From NCBI RefSeq assembly GCF_030681155.1, contig NZ_JAUXXE010000053.1:62001-126000 (forward strand): a stretch of DNA of 64,000 nt, read 5' to 3'. Shown here in pieces: positions 33,291 to 41,762 of this stretch (position 1 is its first letter; each line of letters opens with the position of its first letter). The stretch comes from Phenylobacterium sp. Its GTDB lineage: Bacteria > Pseudomonadota > Alphaproteobacteria > Caulobacterales > Caulobacteraceae. The notes under the pieces are model-generated. The model had not been told where the DNA came from and did not search any database. It was given only the letters and a program-made list of their open reading frames with translations. Made by a program: the position numbers and the translations under genes.

Positions 33291-35717
33291 ATGCGACGTC
33301 TGGCCTTTGCAGCGGCGGCCCTGGCCGCCGCCCTCCTCTGCGCGCCTGCGACCGCCGCGCGGCCGTACGGGGTGGCGGACTTGCTGGCCACGGAGGGGGT
33401 TGGTCGGATCGTGTTCGATCCGACCGGCCGCTGGATGGTGATCGAGCGGCGTCGGCCTTATCGGACGGCGGCGCGGTTCGACTACAACCAGCAGACCGGG
33501 ATGTTGCTCACCGAGTTGCTCAAGGTGGACCTCAGCGACGCCGCAGGCCGAGGGACGCCGCTCATGCCGCAGGACCTGGCGGCCGGCGTCCTGGCCGGTC
33601 CGATCTCCCCGGACGGCCGGCGCATGTTGGTGCAGCGCCTGCACGACCACAGCTTCGATCTCGGGATCGTCGAGATCGCCACTGGCGCGGTGCGCTGGCT
33701 GCCGCTGACGCCGGAGCTCGCCAACCATGGCGCGACAGCGGTGTGGCGCGGTCCGCACGAGGTGTTGGCCATCGTCCGCGCCCCTGGCGACCTGCCTCGA
33801 CAACTGGCCCTCGGATGGGAAGCTCAGGCGCGACTGCAGTTGCTTTGGGCGAAGACCCGGGAGGGCCAAGACCCCTCGGTCACCGCCATCGGCAGCGGCC
33901 GGTTTCTGGATGTCCGGCCACGGGAGGCGCCGGCACGGTTGGTGCGGATCGACGTCCGGTCGGGGGCTGTCGCCGAGCTGGCGCGCGGTGAATTCCAGGA
34001 CATAGCCCTGTCCGCCTCCGGGCGCTGGGCCGCCCTCATCGAGAACGGCGCAGATCTACAGCCGCAGGCGCAGGAGGCGATCTACACCGCTTTCCCAGCG
34101 CGGCGACGCCACTTGCGGCTCGTCGACGTCACCTCCGGCGAGACGTGGGAGCCCTGCCCCGACTGCGATGTCACGTTTGGGCTGCTCGATTGGGCCAAGG
34201 CCTCGGCCCGCTTGGTCATCACCGCCCGCGCCGCGGGTCCCGATGGCGATGGCAAGGCCCTGGTGGTGATCGACGCCCCGCGGCGCAGCGTCACCCGGCC
34301 GCCGCTTGGCGACCTGGTGCTTGACCTGCAAACGACGCGCAATGAACAGGCGCGACGAGCCCGCGCGACCTGGTTGGGCGAGGATCTGCTGGTCTTCGCG
34401 CACGATCGGACGGGGCGCAGCGATTGGTATCGCCTGCGGGCCGGAGGCGCCCAGGCGCTGACGCGGTCCATGCCGCAGACGCCGCGGCAGGTGGCCGCCG
34501 CGCGCGCAGGTCGGATCGACCTGGTGGCGGGCGGCGCGCTCTGGGAGATCTCGACCAGCGGCGCCGTCCGGCGGCGCGTCCGGCGCGATGGCGACCGCCC
34601 CCTCCCCCTGTCGCAGGACCCCCATGCCCGCGCGGCGGCGAACCCCGTCGCGCCGACCGATCTCGTCCTGAGCGGCCCGCGGGGTCTGGTGCGTGAGCGT
34701 CCTGGCCATGACGCCGCCCTGCCGCTCCCGCCCGGTTGTGCGAACCCGATCCGGGGTCCGGAACATGTGGCGGCGGTCTGCGCCGGCCCCGGCGGGCGCC
34801 GGGAGGTCCTGGTCGGCGATTGGACGCGCGGGTGGCGCAGCGTGCTGACGCTCAACGCCGGCCTCGCCGAGATCGAGCCCGCGGTGCTGCGCCGGGTCGC
34901 GCCGAAGGGCGCCCGCGCCCCCAGCTGGCTCTACCTGCCGCGGACGCCGCCGCCGGCCCGAGGCTATCCGCTGGTGGTCATCCCCTATCGTGGCGCGGTC
35001 TATCCCGAGCCTGATCCTCGGTTCGAGGTCGGCGCCTTCACCGCCTATCTCAATCCGCAGATTCTGGCGGCCCAGGGCTATGCGGTGCTGACCCCCAGCC
35101 TGACCTATGACGAGACGCAAGGCGAGCCGGCCGCGGGCCTGGCCGCCGACATCCTGCAGGTCGTGGACGCCGCCTTGGCGGCGCAGCCGCTCGACGGCCA
35201 GCGCATCGCGCTCTGGGGCCAAAGCCTGGGGGGCATGAACGCGGTGGCCGCCGCTGCTCAAAGCCCGCGGTTCCGCAGCGTGATCGCGGTCGCGGGCATG
35301 CACGACATCGTCTCGCGCTGGGGCATGATCCCGGTCCATCGCTGGGTGGTTCCAGACGACACCGCCTCGATCGGCCCCTCGGGGGCTGTGGAGGGCGCGC
35401 AGGCGCGGATGGGCGCGCCGCCCTGGGCCGACCCCGAGCGCTATCTGCGAAACAGCAATCTCTTCTCCGCCGGCGCGATCACAGCGCCCGTGCTGCTCGT
35501 GCATGGGGAGACCGACGAACTGCGTCCCGAGCAGTCCCAAGAGATGTTCACCGCCCTCTATCGCCAAGGGAAGGACGCTCAGTTCGTGACCTATTGGGGC
35601 GAAGGGCACGCCCTGGCGAGCCCAGCCAACATCGCCGACTACCTGGCCCGGGTGCTCGCCTGGCTGGACGCCACCCTGCCGGAGGCGCCGGCGGCCGCCA
35701 GCCGGTCCGCCCAATGA
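33291..35717 (+). CDS. Lasso-peptide isopeptidase (S9 prolyl-oligopeptidase family, AtxE-like)
   Basis: An 808-residue secreted serine hydrolase with a signal peptide (MRRLAFAAAALAAALLCAPATA), an N-terminal beta-propeller and a C-terminal alpha/beta-hydrolase domain. The predicted triad is Ser645 in GQSLGGM, Asp742 in HGETDELRP and His773 in WGEGHAL. In proteobacterial lasso clusters such an enzyme opens the isopeptide ring of the cognate peptide. Identity as the isopeptidase rests on the neighbouring precursor, peptidase and cyclase genes; as a lone protein it would be called an S9 peptidase. Its 3' end overlaps the convergent cyclase gene by 79 bp. Confidence 0.88.
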   Translation: MRRLAFAAAALAAALLCAPATAARPYGVADLLATEGVGRIVFDPTGRWMVIERRRPYRTAARFDYNQQTGMLLTELLKVDLSDAAGRGTPLMPQDLAAGVLAGPISPDGRRMLVQRLHDHSFDLGIVEIATGAVRWLPLTPELANHGATAVWRGPHEVLAIVRAPGDLPRQLALGWEAQARLQLLWAKTREGQDPSVTAIGSGRFLDVRPREAPARLVRIDVRSGAVAELARGEFQDIALSASGRWAALIENGADLQPQAQEAIYTAFPARRRHLRLVDVTSGETWEPCPDCDVTFGLLDWAKASARLVITARAAGPDGDGKALVVIDAPRRSVTRPPLGDLVLDLQTTRNEQARRARATWLGEDLLVFAHDRTGRSDWYRLRAGGAQALTRSMPQTPRQVAAARAGRIDLVAGGALWEISTSGAVRRRVRRDGDRPLPLSQDPHARAAANPVAPTDLVLSGPRGLVRERPGHDAALPLPPGCANPIRGPEHVAAVCAGPGGRREVLVGDWTRGWRSVLTLNAGLAEIEPAVLRRVAPKGARAPSWLYLPRTPPPARGYPLVVIPYRGAVYPEPDPRFEVGAFTAYLNPQILAAQGYAVLTPSLTYDETQGEPAAGLAADILQVVDAALAAQPLDGQRIALWGQSLGGMNAVAAAAQSPRFRSVIAVAGMHDIVSRWGMIPVHRWVVPDDTASIGPSGAVEGAQARMGAPPWADPERYLRNSNLFSAGAITAPVLLVHGETDELRPEQSQEMFTALYRQGKDAQFVTYWGEGHALASPANIADYLARVLAWLDATLPEAPAAASRSAQ

Positions 35718-37396
35718 CGCACCCAGGCCTCGACCACGGCGAAGCTCATCAGGGCTGAATAGTCGCCGCGCCAGATCAGGTGGTCGCGCACCAGCATCGG
35801 TTCCAGCCGCGCCCGATCCAGGAGCCCTGCGCGCACCAACTCCCCGTCCAGCAGATAGTCGCGCAGCATCGGCAGGCTGGCGGCCGCGACCTGGCCGTAA
35901 TAGGCGCCGAGTTCGCCCTTGGACTGCCGCAGCCGCACGCTGTCTGGCAGCCGCCCGGCGAAGGCCTGCCGCGCCAGGCCGCGGTCACGGCCGCCGGCGG
36001 TCAGACGCGATGTAGGTAGGCTGAGGCAGAGTTCCATCACCGGCTGGGCGAGCAAGGGGTGGACGACCTCGGCGGCCCGTCCGCGCAGGCCCTCGATCTG
36101 GATGGTCAGCTTGTGGGCCAAGGTGGCGATCTGGACCTGCTTGGCCGGTGGCAGGTCTTCGATGCCCTCCGCCCAGGGATGCCCGGCGACCGGGCGCAGC
36201 TGCCGGGCCAGGTCGAGCTTCCAATCCAGCCCGGGTGTCGTCCAGATACTGCGACGGCACCAGCGCGCGACGTTCAAGGCGTAGTCGGATGTCCAGACAG
36301 CTGGCCCTCGATCGCGCAAGGCGTCGATCAGCAGCAATGGGGTCGGCGTCGCGAAGAACGCCATGTCGCCGCCCTGGCCGGTGACGATGCGGCCAGCCCC
36401 GAGGGTGCGCGCACGGTCGGCGGCGTCGGCGTCCCGCGCCGCGTCCTTCGCCGAAAACCCCGGCCGCAAACCGTCGGCGCACAGGGCCAACATCATTTCG
36501 GTGACGGCAAAGTCGGGCTTGAGCACTTCGGTGAGCGGGATGTCGAGATGGCGCGCGACATCGCGGGCATAGGCGCGCTCGTCGCCGCGCCGGCCGGGCA
36601 CATAATAGTTTGTCCACTCAAGGACCTGGTCACGGACCTGGCCTGCTAGGCTGGCGGCCAGGATCGCAGAGTCCAGGCCTCCGGAGATCTCGGCGAGCAC
36701 AGGGGCGTCACCCACCAGCCGCCGGACGCAGGCGTCCACGGTGTCGCGCAAGGCGGTGTGCGCATCGCGTGGCGTCGCCGCTCGGGCCGCCCCTGCCGGC
36801 GACCAGACTTGCCGAACGCCGCCGTCGCTCCGCAGCAGGGCGCCAGGGGTCACGGCCTCAAGGCCGCTCAAGGCGGCCTGGGCGCCAATGGCGGCCGAGG
36901 AGCGCACCCAGGCAGCGACCGCGCGCCAATCGATCGCCAGGTCCAAAGGCCAGAGTTCAGGCGCCAACCAGGTCGGCAGGTGGCTGGCGACGATCTGCGT
37001 CTCCTCCCGCGACCAGGTCATGGCCTCGAGGCCGCCGCCGGGATCACGCAGGATCGACCAAGCGCCGCCGGGCTCGGTGATCAAGGCCACGTACCGCCCC
37101 CAGAAGCGGGTGAGGAGGTCGGCCGCGATGGCTTCCACGGGCGCCGCGCGAGAGATCACCAGGCTCTCCACCTCCTCGCCGACCGCGCCTTGAAAGCTAG
37201 CGCGGTAGAGATCGCCGAGCACCAGGCCGCGGTCGCCCGGTAATCTGCGCACCGGAGCACCGGATGGATCGCGCACCAGCACGAGGCTGTCGGGCGCCTC
37301 CCAGGCGATGCGCCAATCGGACGGCGCGGCCGCCCGCAGGGCCATGACCGCGTCTGGAGTCGCCCCCGTCCAGCGCAGCGCGACATAGGCGGCCAC
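35639..37396 (-). CDS. Lasso-peptide cyclase (asparagine-synthetase-like, C protein)
   Basis: This enzyme activates the Asp/Glu side chain with ATP and joins it to Gly1 of the core peptide. About 585 residues from a GTG at 37396, three bases after the peptidase stop. It has an N-terminal glutaminase-like domain without an N-terminal Cys, as is usual for cyclases, and the PP-loop SGGLDS at 238-243 in the C-terminal synthetase domain. WTNYYVPGRRGDERAYARDVA and the ATP-site stretch VTGQGGDMAFF further support it. The 79-bp convergent overlap with the isopeptidase gene is unusual. Confidence 0.93.
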   Translation of the reverse strand: MAAYVALRWTGATPDAVMALRAAAPSDWRIAWEAPDSLVLVRDPSGAPVRRLPGDRGLVLGDLYRASFQGAVGEEVESLVISRAAPVEAIAADLLTRFWGRYVALITEPGGAWSILRDPGGGLEAMTWSREETQIVASHLPTWLAPELWPLDLAIDWRAVAAWVRSSAAIGAQAALSGLEAVTPGALLRSDGGVRQVWSPAGAARAATPRDAHTALRDTVDACVRRLVGDAPVLAEISGGLDSAILAASLAGQVRDQVLEWTNYYVPGRRGDERAYARDVARHLDIPLTEVLKPDFAVTEMMLALCADGLRPGFSAKDAARDADAADRARTLGAGRIVTGQGGDMAFFATPTPLLLIDALRDRGPAVWTSDYALNVARWCRRSIWTTPGLDWKLDLARQLRPVAGHPWAEGIEDLPPAKQVQIATLAHKLTIQIEGLRGRAAEVVHPLLAQPVMELCLSLPTSRLTAGGRDRGLARQAFAGRLPDSVRLRQSKGELGAYYGQVAAASLPMLRDYLLDGELVRAGLLDRARLEPMLVRDHLIWRGDYSALMSFAVVEAWVRHWADRLAAAGASGRVASSQASTRAR

Positions 37397-37398
37397 GG

Positions 37399-38052
37399 TT
37401 AGACCACCATGATCGGTTCGAAGCTGGAGACATAGTCGACGGTGTCGTTGAGAACGACGTCGCCGGCCTGGACCCAACAGTGGGCGGCGAAGGGCCAGGT
37501 CCGCACCGCGAAGACCCAGTCGGCCCGCAGGTCATGGCAGGCGAGGATGTCTAGCAGCAGGAAGGATTGGTAGAGGCACGCGCCCTGGACCGGCAGCCAC
37601 GGGAGGCTGGTCTGGAAGCCTGCGCCGAGTCTGGCGGCCGCGGCGATATCCAGCCGGCCGCCGCGCTGAGCGCGCCGCCGGCCGACCAGATCGGCGAACG
37701 GGCGCCGATGATACCGCGAGAGCATGGCCAGGCTGCCGACCACTAGGTCTGGCCAGGACGGCGCACGTCCCCGCGGCGCCGGCACGACGTCGAAAGCCTC
37801 CTGGGTCGGCGGCGGTCCCCAGCGACGGGGCTGGAGAACCTCGCGGTCGGTGAGGAAGTTCGCCTCTTGCAGTTCCGCGGCAAGATCGTCGGCGAGGCCG
37901 CGCAGCACGCCCAGCGCCGGATCGAGCAACAGGTTTGCCCCGGCCTGAGGCAGGCAGAAATACTGGTCCCTCGACACATCGAGCAGCACCAGATCCTCGC
38001 CGCAGAGGGCGGCGTGAACGTCCTGAGCCAATCGCCAGATCCGTTGAGCCAT
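37399..38052 (-). CDS. Lasso-peptide leader peptidase with RRE domain (B protein)
   Basis: A 217-residue protein joining an N-terminal PqqD-like leader-recognition domain (residues about 1-75: LVLLDVSRDQYFCLPQAGANLL) to a C-terminal transglutaminase-like cysteine peptidase. The predicted triad is Cys159 in LPVQGACLYQSFLLLDIL, His191 in FAAHCWVQAGDVVLNDT and Asp203. It removes the leader so the core can be cyclised. The gene lies 56 bp downstream of the precursor gene on the same strand. Confidence 0.93.
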   Translation of the reverse strand: MAQRIWRLAQDVHAALCGEDLVLLDVSRDQYFCLPQAGANLLLDPALGVLRGLADDLAAELQEANFLTDREVLQPRRWGPPPTQEAFDVVPAPRGRAPSWPDLVVGSLAMLSRYHRRPFADLVGRRRAQRGGRLDIAAAARLGAGFQTSLPWLPVQGACLYQSFLLLDILACHDLRADWVFAVRTWPFAAHCWVQAGDVVLNDTVDYVSSFEPIMVV

Positions 38053-38108
38053 GGGTGCGCATCCGAAAGAGGCGGCCGACGCCGGACGACCGGCGCCGGC
38101 CAGCCCCC

Positions 38109-38219
38109 TTACGGATAGACCTCGTCGAACTCTTCCGGGTTCAGGCCCTGGATGCCGCCGAGGGTGAGGCGGCGGGCGTCGCCCAGGCAGATCAGACGGG
38201 TGTTGCGCGTCTTAAGCAT
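38109..38219 (-). CDS. Lasso-peptide precursor (A peptide), 36 residues
   Basis: This small gene is found by reading the gap upstream of the peptidase gene. ATG 38219 has GGAGG six bases upstream; TAA at 38109-38111. The 20-residue leader includes TRLICLGDARRLT, close to other proteobacterial lasso leaders, with Thr at position -2. The predicted core is GGIQGLNPEEFDEVYP (16 residues). A ring between Gly1 and Glu9 would make a nine-residue macrolactam with a seven-residue tail. It resembles short cores reported from Caulobacteraceae. Glu9 as ring acceptor is a rule-based inference; Glu10 is next to it. Confidence 0.9.
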   Translation of the reverse strand: MLKTRNTRLICLGDARRLTLGGIQGLNPEEFDEVYP

Positions 38220-38238
38220 GGTAGCCTCCATTCACATG

Positions 38239-38258
38239 AGGTCGCTTCAGTGCGACCT
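38239..38258. promoter_or_regulatory. Inverted repeat in the leader of the lasso precursor gene
   Basis: AGGTCGC-TTCAGT-GCGACCT, a perfect 7-bp stem with a 6-base loop, 20 bp upstream of the precursor ATG and close to its ribosome site. It could be a regulator site or an RNA hairpin that affects translation of the precursor. Confidence 0.5.
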
Positions 38259-38293
38259 GGCCAGGAGGCGCCCAGCCCATAGTGTATTCAATC

Positions 38294-38308
38294 TATAGGT
38301 GTTCTATA
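38294..38308. promoter_or_regulatory. TATAG palindrome at the 3' end of the gntR gene
   Basis: TATAG-GTGTT-CTATA, a 5-5-5 palindrome within an AT-rich patch (38281-38312) that is distinct from the GC-rich surroundings, about 75 bp upstream of the precursor start. A likely place for the precursor promoter and for binding of the neighbouring GntR protein; both are inferred. Confidence 0.4.
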
Positions 38309-38942
38309 TTTCGCCCTCGCCGGACCTGGCGCTGACGGCGCGCGCCAGCCGATCGGCCTCCGTCACCCGGCGGCGGTGATAGGCGCGAAGGGCATGGCTG
38401 AGGCGCGTTCCGTCCGCCTGCGCGGCGGCCAGAGCCTGCAGCTCCATCGCGGCCTCCGTGAGCACCCCGCTCTCGGCGAGCCGCACCGGATGCAGCCGAT
38501 CGGCCAGCACCCCGTGAAACCTCGCGAGGGTGCGATTGCCGCCGGCGCGCACCAGGGCGGCGAACAGCTGCGCGCTCGCCGCCGCCAAGGCCGCCCCGGA
38601 GTTCGGCATCTCGATGGCGAGCGGAGCAAGGTCCGCGGAGACCCCGCGGCGGCCCGCGTCTGCAGCGGCGTGCAGGGTGAGCGCGCCGTGCAGGCTGTAG
38701 AGGTCGGCGATCTCGGCCGACCCCAGGCGCCCGGCCAGATAGCCCCTCGCCGCGCCCCGTCGGCCTTCGATCAGGCCCTCGCCGGCCAGGAACGCCAAGG
38801 CCTCGCGAACCGGTGTCGCACTCAGCCCCAGGGACTGGGCGAGATCCATCACCACCAGGGGCGCGCCTGGGCGCAGCTCGCCCTGGCGCAGTCGCATGCG
38901 CAGTTCGCTCAGCGCCTCGCCGAAGGGGTCGCGGGTTCGCAT
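38304..38942 (-). CDS. GntR-family regulator of the lasso-peptide locus
   Basis: A 212-residue GntR/FCD-type regulator. The N-terminal winged helix holds LRQGELRPGAPLVVMDLAQSLGLSATPVREALAFLAGEGLIEG; the C-terminal helical part is short and lacks an obvious metal site. It lies immediately upstream of the precursor, peptidase and cyclase genes on the same strand, as in several lasso clusters, so it probably controls them. Confidence 0.9.
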   Translation of the reverse strand: MRTRDPFGEALSELRMRLRQGELRPGAPLVVMDLAQSLGLSATPVREALAFLAGEGLIEGRRGAARGYLAGRLGSAEIADLYSLHGALTLHAAADAGRRGVSADLAPLAIEMPNSGAALAAASAQLFAALVRAGGNRTLARFHGVLADRLHPVRLAESGVLTEAAMELQALAAAQADGTRLSHALRAYHRRRVTEADRLARAVSARSGEGEI

Positions 38943-39279
38943 GGTCGCTCCCTCGCCATCAAGTACAGGCGAGCACTTTGCGACCGTAGATTCATGGGAG
39001 TCCAGAAAAACTCACGCCACACGGCAGATATGAGACCGAAACACAGTCATTCGCCTACGATTCGCCATCTTATTGCGAACATATCGCAAGATCATGGCAC
39101 TATCATGCAAGGGATTTGCGCAGCCTCGTCTGATATCTTGATTTCTAAACAGAAGCGGCGACGAATGCTCCTGCGAGCAAACGACCTTTTCTTTGCCAAT
39201 TGCACGACGGAGCATTGAACGCCCCCTCGGTCGCGCTCTATCTGAGGCTGTTCAGCCAGCCGGACCCGAGCCCGCATCG
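38943..39279. promoter_or_regulatory. Divergent intergenic region with a 6-5-6 palindrome
   Basis: 337 bp between the gntR and XRE genes, much more AT-rich than its neighbours. It contains the palindrome TTGCGA-ACATA-TCGCAA at 39073-39089 and, just after it, a direct repeat ATCATG spaced by five bases. It probably carries the divergent promoters and a binding site for one of the two flanking regulators. No gene is seen. Confidence 0.5.
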
Positions 39280-39771
39280 ATGACCGCCGCTTCCCACCTG
39301 CCGGCTGAAGAGGCCGCGACGCTGTCGCTCGTCCTGCGCACCATCCGTCGGCGCCGGGGGCTGAAGGCGGGTGAGATCGCGCGCGAGATGGGGCTCGGCG
39401 TGCGCACCTATCAGTATCTGGAGGCCGGCCAGAGTCCCTGGGACCCGGAGCGGATTCGGAGGTTCGCGCAGGCGACCGACAGCGACCCCCACGCCATCGT
39501 CGCGGCCGTGATGCTGGGCTCGCCCAACCTCGCCATCTCGGCGATGGACAACAAGCTGGTCAGCGTCCTGATGGCTGGACTGAAGCGCTTCGACGAACGG
39601 ATGGGCGAGGACATGGCGCGGATCGAGGTCGGCCGCTCGATCGCCGCCATCCGGCGGGTGTTCGGCTTCCTGGAGAGCGATCTGGCCGAGCGCGACGCCC
39701 AAGCCAAGGCCTGGCTAGACGTCGCCGCGGAGTCCGCCGCCGGCCCCGATGACCGGGAAGCTGACGATTGA
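39280..39771 (+). CDS. XRE-type helix-turn-helix regulator
   Basis: A 163-residue protein from ATG 39280. Residues 17-70 hold an XRE helix-turn-helix (LRTIRRRRGLKAGEIAREMGLGVRTYQYLEAGQSPWDPERIRRFA); the C-terminal helical part (MDNKLVSVLMAGLKRFDERMGEDMARIEVG) likely dimerises. It lies between the lasso locus and the defence genes and is followed closely by the nucleotidyltransferase gene, which it may control. The ribosome site is weak, so the start is uncertain. Confidence 0.85.
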   Translation: MTAASHLPAEEAATLSLVLRTIRRRRGLKAGEIAREMGLGVRTYQYLEAGQSPWDPERIRRFAQATDSDPHAIVAAVMLGSPNLAISAMDNKLVSVLMAGLKRFDERMGEDMARIEVGRSIAAIRRVFGFLESDLAERDAQAKAWLDVAAESAAGPDDREADD

Positions 39772-39820
39772 GCGCCCAGGCGCTTTGCAACCTGAGGCCA
39801 ATCCCCCAATGTGGGGGTTC

Positions 39821-40486
39821 ATGCGAAACGATCTGAAGCATCTGCCACGGGGCAAGCAACGGGAACTGGCCGTGGTGGTCGAGATCCTGCTGGAGGAATT
39901 CAGCAAGATCATCGCCACGCGCAAGGCGCCGCGCCTGCGCGACGGCCAGGTGCTGAAGATCATCCTGTTCGGGTCCTACGCCCGCACCGACTGGGTCGAG
40001 GACCCGATCGGCCGGTACTTCTCCGACTACGACATCCTGCTGGTGGTCGATCACGACGACCTGGCCGACACCGTGGAGTTCTGGGACACTGCCGAGGCCC
40101 GCATCCTCAAGGAGCTCTCGGCCGGCGAGAAGCTCCGCACCCCGGTCAACTTCATCGTCCACAGCCTGCAGGACGTGAACCACCAGCTCGAACGCGGCCG
40201 CTACTTCTTCGTCGACATCGTCCGCGACGGGATCCTGTTGCACGACACCCCAGCCTCCGATCTCGTCACGCCCGCCGAACTGTCGCCCAAGACGGCGCTC
40301 GAAGAAGCTGAAGGCTATTTCGAGCAATGGTTCGAAAGCGCAGACCTGTTTCTCGAAACAGGCGTGGATCACATGGGAAAGGGCTCCCGCTGGTCCAAGA
40401 AGGCCGCCTTCGAACTCCATCAGGCGGCCGAACACCTCTACAACTGCGTCCTGCTCGTCCTCACGCTCTACACGCCGAAGTCCCAC
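39821..40486 (+). pseudogene. Nucleotidyltransferase-HEPN protein, truncated by an IS3 element
   Basis: The gene starts at ATG 39821 (MRNDLKHLPRGKQRELAVVVEILLEEF) and has the polymerase-beta-type nucleotidyltransferase motif GSYARTDW...SDYDILL (GS and D-x-D), followed by the HEPN half (KAAFELHQAAEHLYNCVLLVLTLYTPKSH). The host sequence stops at His codon 40484-40486; the next codon is the first base of the IS. The rest of the HEPN domain, including the expected RxxxxH part, is missing. Intact relatives are toxin or defence proteins. An in-frame ATG at 39749 is an alternative start overlapping the XRE gene. Confidence 0.85.
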
Positions 40487-40541
40487 TGGTCTGCGCCCCA
40501 GGAAGTGATCCATCCCTTATGTTGGTCCGAGGACCATTTGG

Positions 40542-40832
40542 ATGGAACGAGAGATGGCAAGGAAGCGTCACAAGCCGGAAGAGATCGTCGCGAAGCTGCG
40601 GCAAGTTGATGTGCTGACGGCGCAGGGTCAGTCGATCGCCGAGGCGGTGAGAACGATCGCGGTGACGGAGACGACGTACTTCCGCTGGCGCGCGGAGTAC
40701 GGCGGGCTGAAGACCGACCAGGTGAAGCGGCTGAAGGATCTGGAGCTGGAGAACGCCCGGTTGCGGCGTGCGGTGTCGGACCTAACGTTAGACAAGCTGA
40801 TCCTGACCGAGGCCGCCCGGGGAAACTTCTAA
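40542..40832 (+). CDS. IS3-family OrfA (HTH transposase subunit)
   Basis: 96 residues (or 92 from the second Met). The HTH_8/transposase_8 pattern KRHKPEEIVAKLRQVDVLTAQGQSIAEAVRTIAVTETTYFRWRAEYGG is followed by a leucine-zipper-like LKDLELENARLRRAVSDLTLDKLIL. Provides DNA binding; a programmed frameshift near its 3' end would make the OrfAB transposase. Confidence 0.95.
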   Translation: MEREMARKRHKPEEIVAKLRQVDVLTAQGQSIAEAVRTIAVTETTYFRWRAEYGGLKTDQVKRLKDLELENARLRRAVSDLTLDKLILTEAARGNF

Positions 40833-40864
40833 GCCCCGCCCGTCGCCGGGCCTGCATCGACAAG

Positions 40865-41749
40865 GTGCAGGCGCAGTTGAAGGTGTCTGAGCGCCGCGCC
40901 TGCGCGGTGCTCAGACAACACCGATCCACCCAACGCAAACCGCCCAGGGGCCGCGACGACGAGGCGGCTCTAACCGCCGACATCATCGCGTTGGCCAAGA
41001 CCTACGGCCGCTACGGCTACCGGCGGATCACGGCCTTGTTGCACCACGCGGGTTGGTCGGTGAACGCCAAGCGCGTGCAGCGGATCTGGCGACGGGAGGG
41101 GCTGAAGGTCCCACAGAAACACCCAAAGCGCGGCCGGCTCTGGCTGAACGACGGCTCGTGCGTTCGCCTGCGCGCTGAACGGCCCAACCACGTCTGGTCC
41201 TACGACTTCGTCGAGGACCGCACCCACGATGGACGCAAATTCCGTATGCTCTGCGTGATCGACGAGTTCACCCGTGAGGCCCTGGCCATCCGGGTCAAGC
41301 GACGGCTCAACTCCACCGATGTACTGGAGACCCTGGCGGATCTGATGATCCTGCGCGGACCACCGGCCTATGTTCGGTCAGACAATGGCCCGGAGTTCAT
41401 CGCCAGGACCCTGCGTGAATGGATCGCCGCCGTCGGCGCCCAGACCGCCTACATCGAGCCAGGAAGCCCCTGGGAAAACGGCTACTGCGAGAGCTTTAAC
41501 AGCAAGCTTCGCGACGAACTGCTCAACGGCGAGATCTTCTACAGCCTGACGGAGGCCCAGGTGTTGATCGAGGCCTGGCGGCGGCACTTCAACGCCGTCC
41601 GGCCCCACAGCGCGCTCAACTACCGACCACCAGCGCCCGAAGCGATCATCCTTCGCGGTGGAACCATCGTGCCATGGGCGAGCGCGCCAGCTGTTGAGGG
41701 CGCGCGCTCGCCCACCCCAACCATGGCCTCAGAGCCAGCCATGCACTAA
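40865..41749 (+). CDS. IS3-family OrfB (DDE transposase)
   Basis: 294 residues as an independent reading from GTG 40865, but the frame is open further upstream (SPARRRACIDK), so it is probably made as an OrfAB fusion by -1 frameshifting. The rve integrase core is present: HVWSYDFVEDRTHDGRKFRMLCVIDEF (first D), VRSDNGPEF (second D) and SPWENGYCESFNSKLRDE (E). Appears intact. Confidence 0.95.
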   Translation: MQAQLKVSERRACAVLRQHRSTQRKPPRGRDDEAALTADIIALAKTYGRYGYRRITALLHHAGWSVNAKRVQRIWRREGLKVPQKHPKRGRLWLNDGSCVRLRAERPNHVWSYDFVEDRTHDGRKFRMLCVIDEFTREALAIRVKRRLNSTDVLETLADLMILRGPPAYVRSDNGPEFIARTLREWIAAVGAQTAYIEPGSPWENGYCESFNSKLRDELLNGEIFYSLTEAQVLIEAWRRHFNAVRPHSALNYRPPAPEAIILRGGTIVPWASAPAVEGARSPTPTMASEPAMH

Positions 41750-41762
41750 CATTGAACCCGGA

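Noticed and set aside
34056-35714. 552-codon minus-strand open frame
   Set aside because: Antisense of the isopeptidase gene, which has a signal peptide and full catalytic triad in the other strand.
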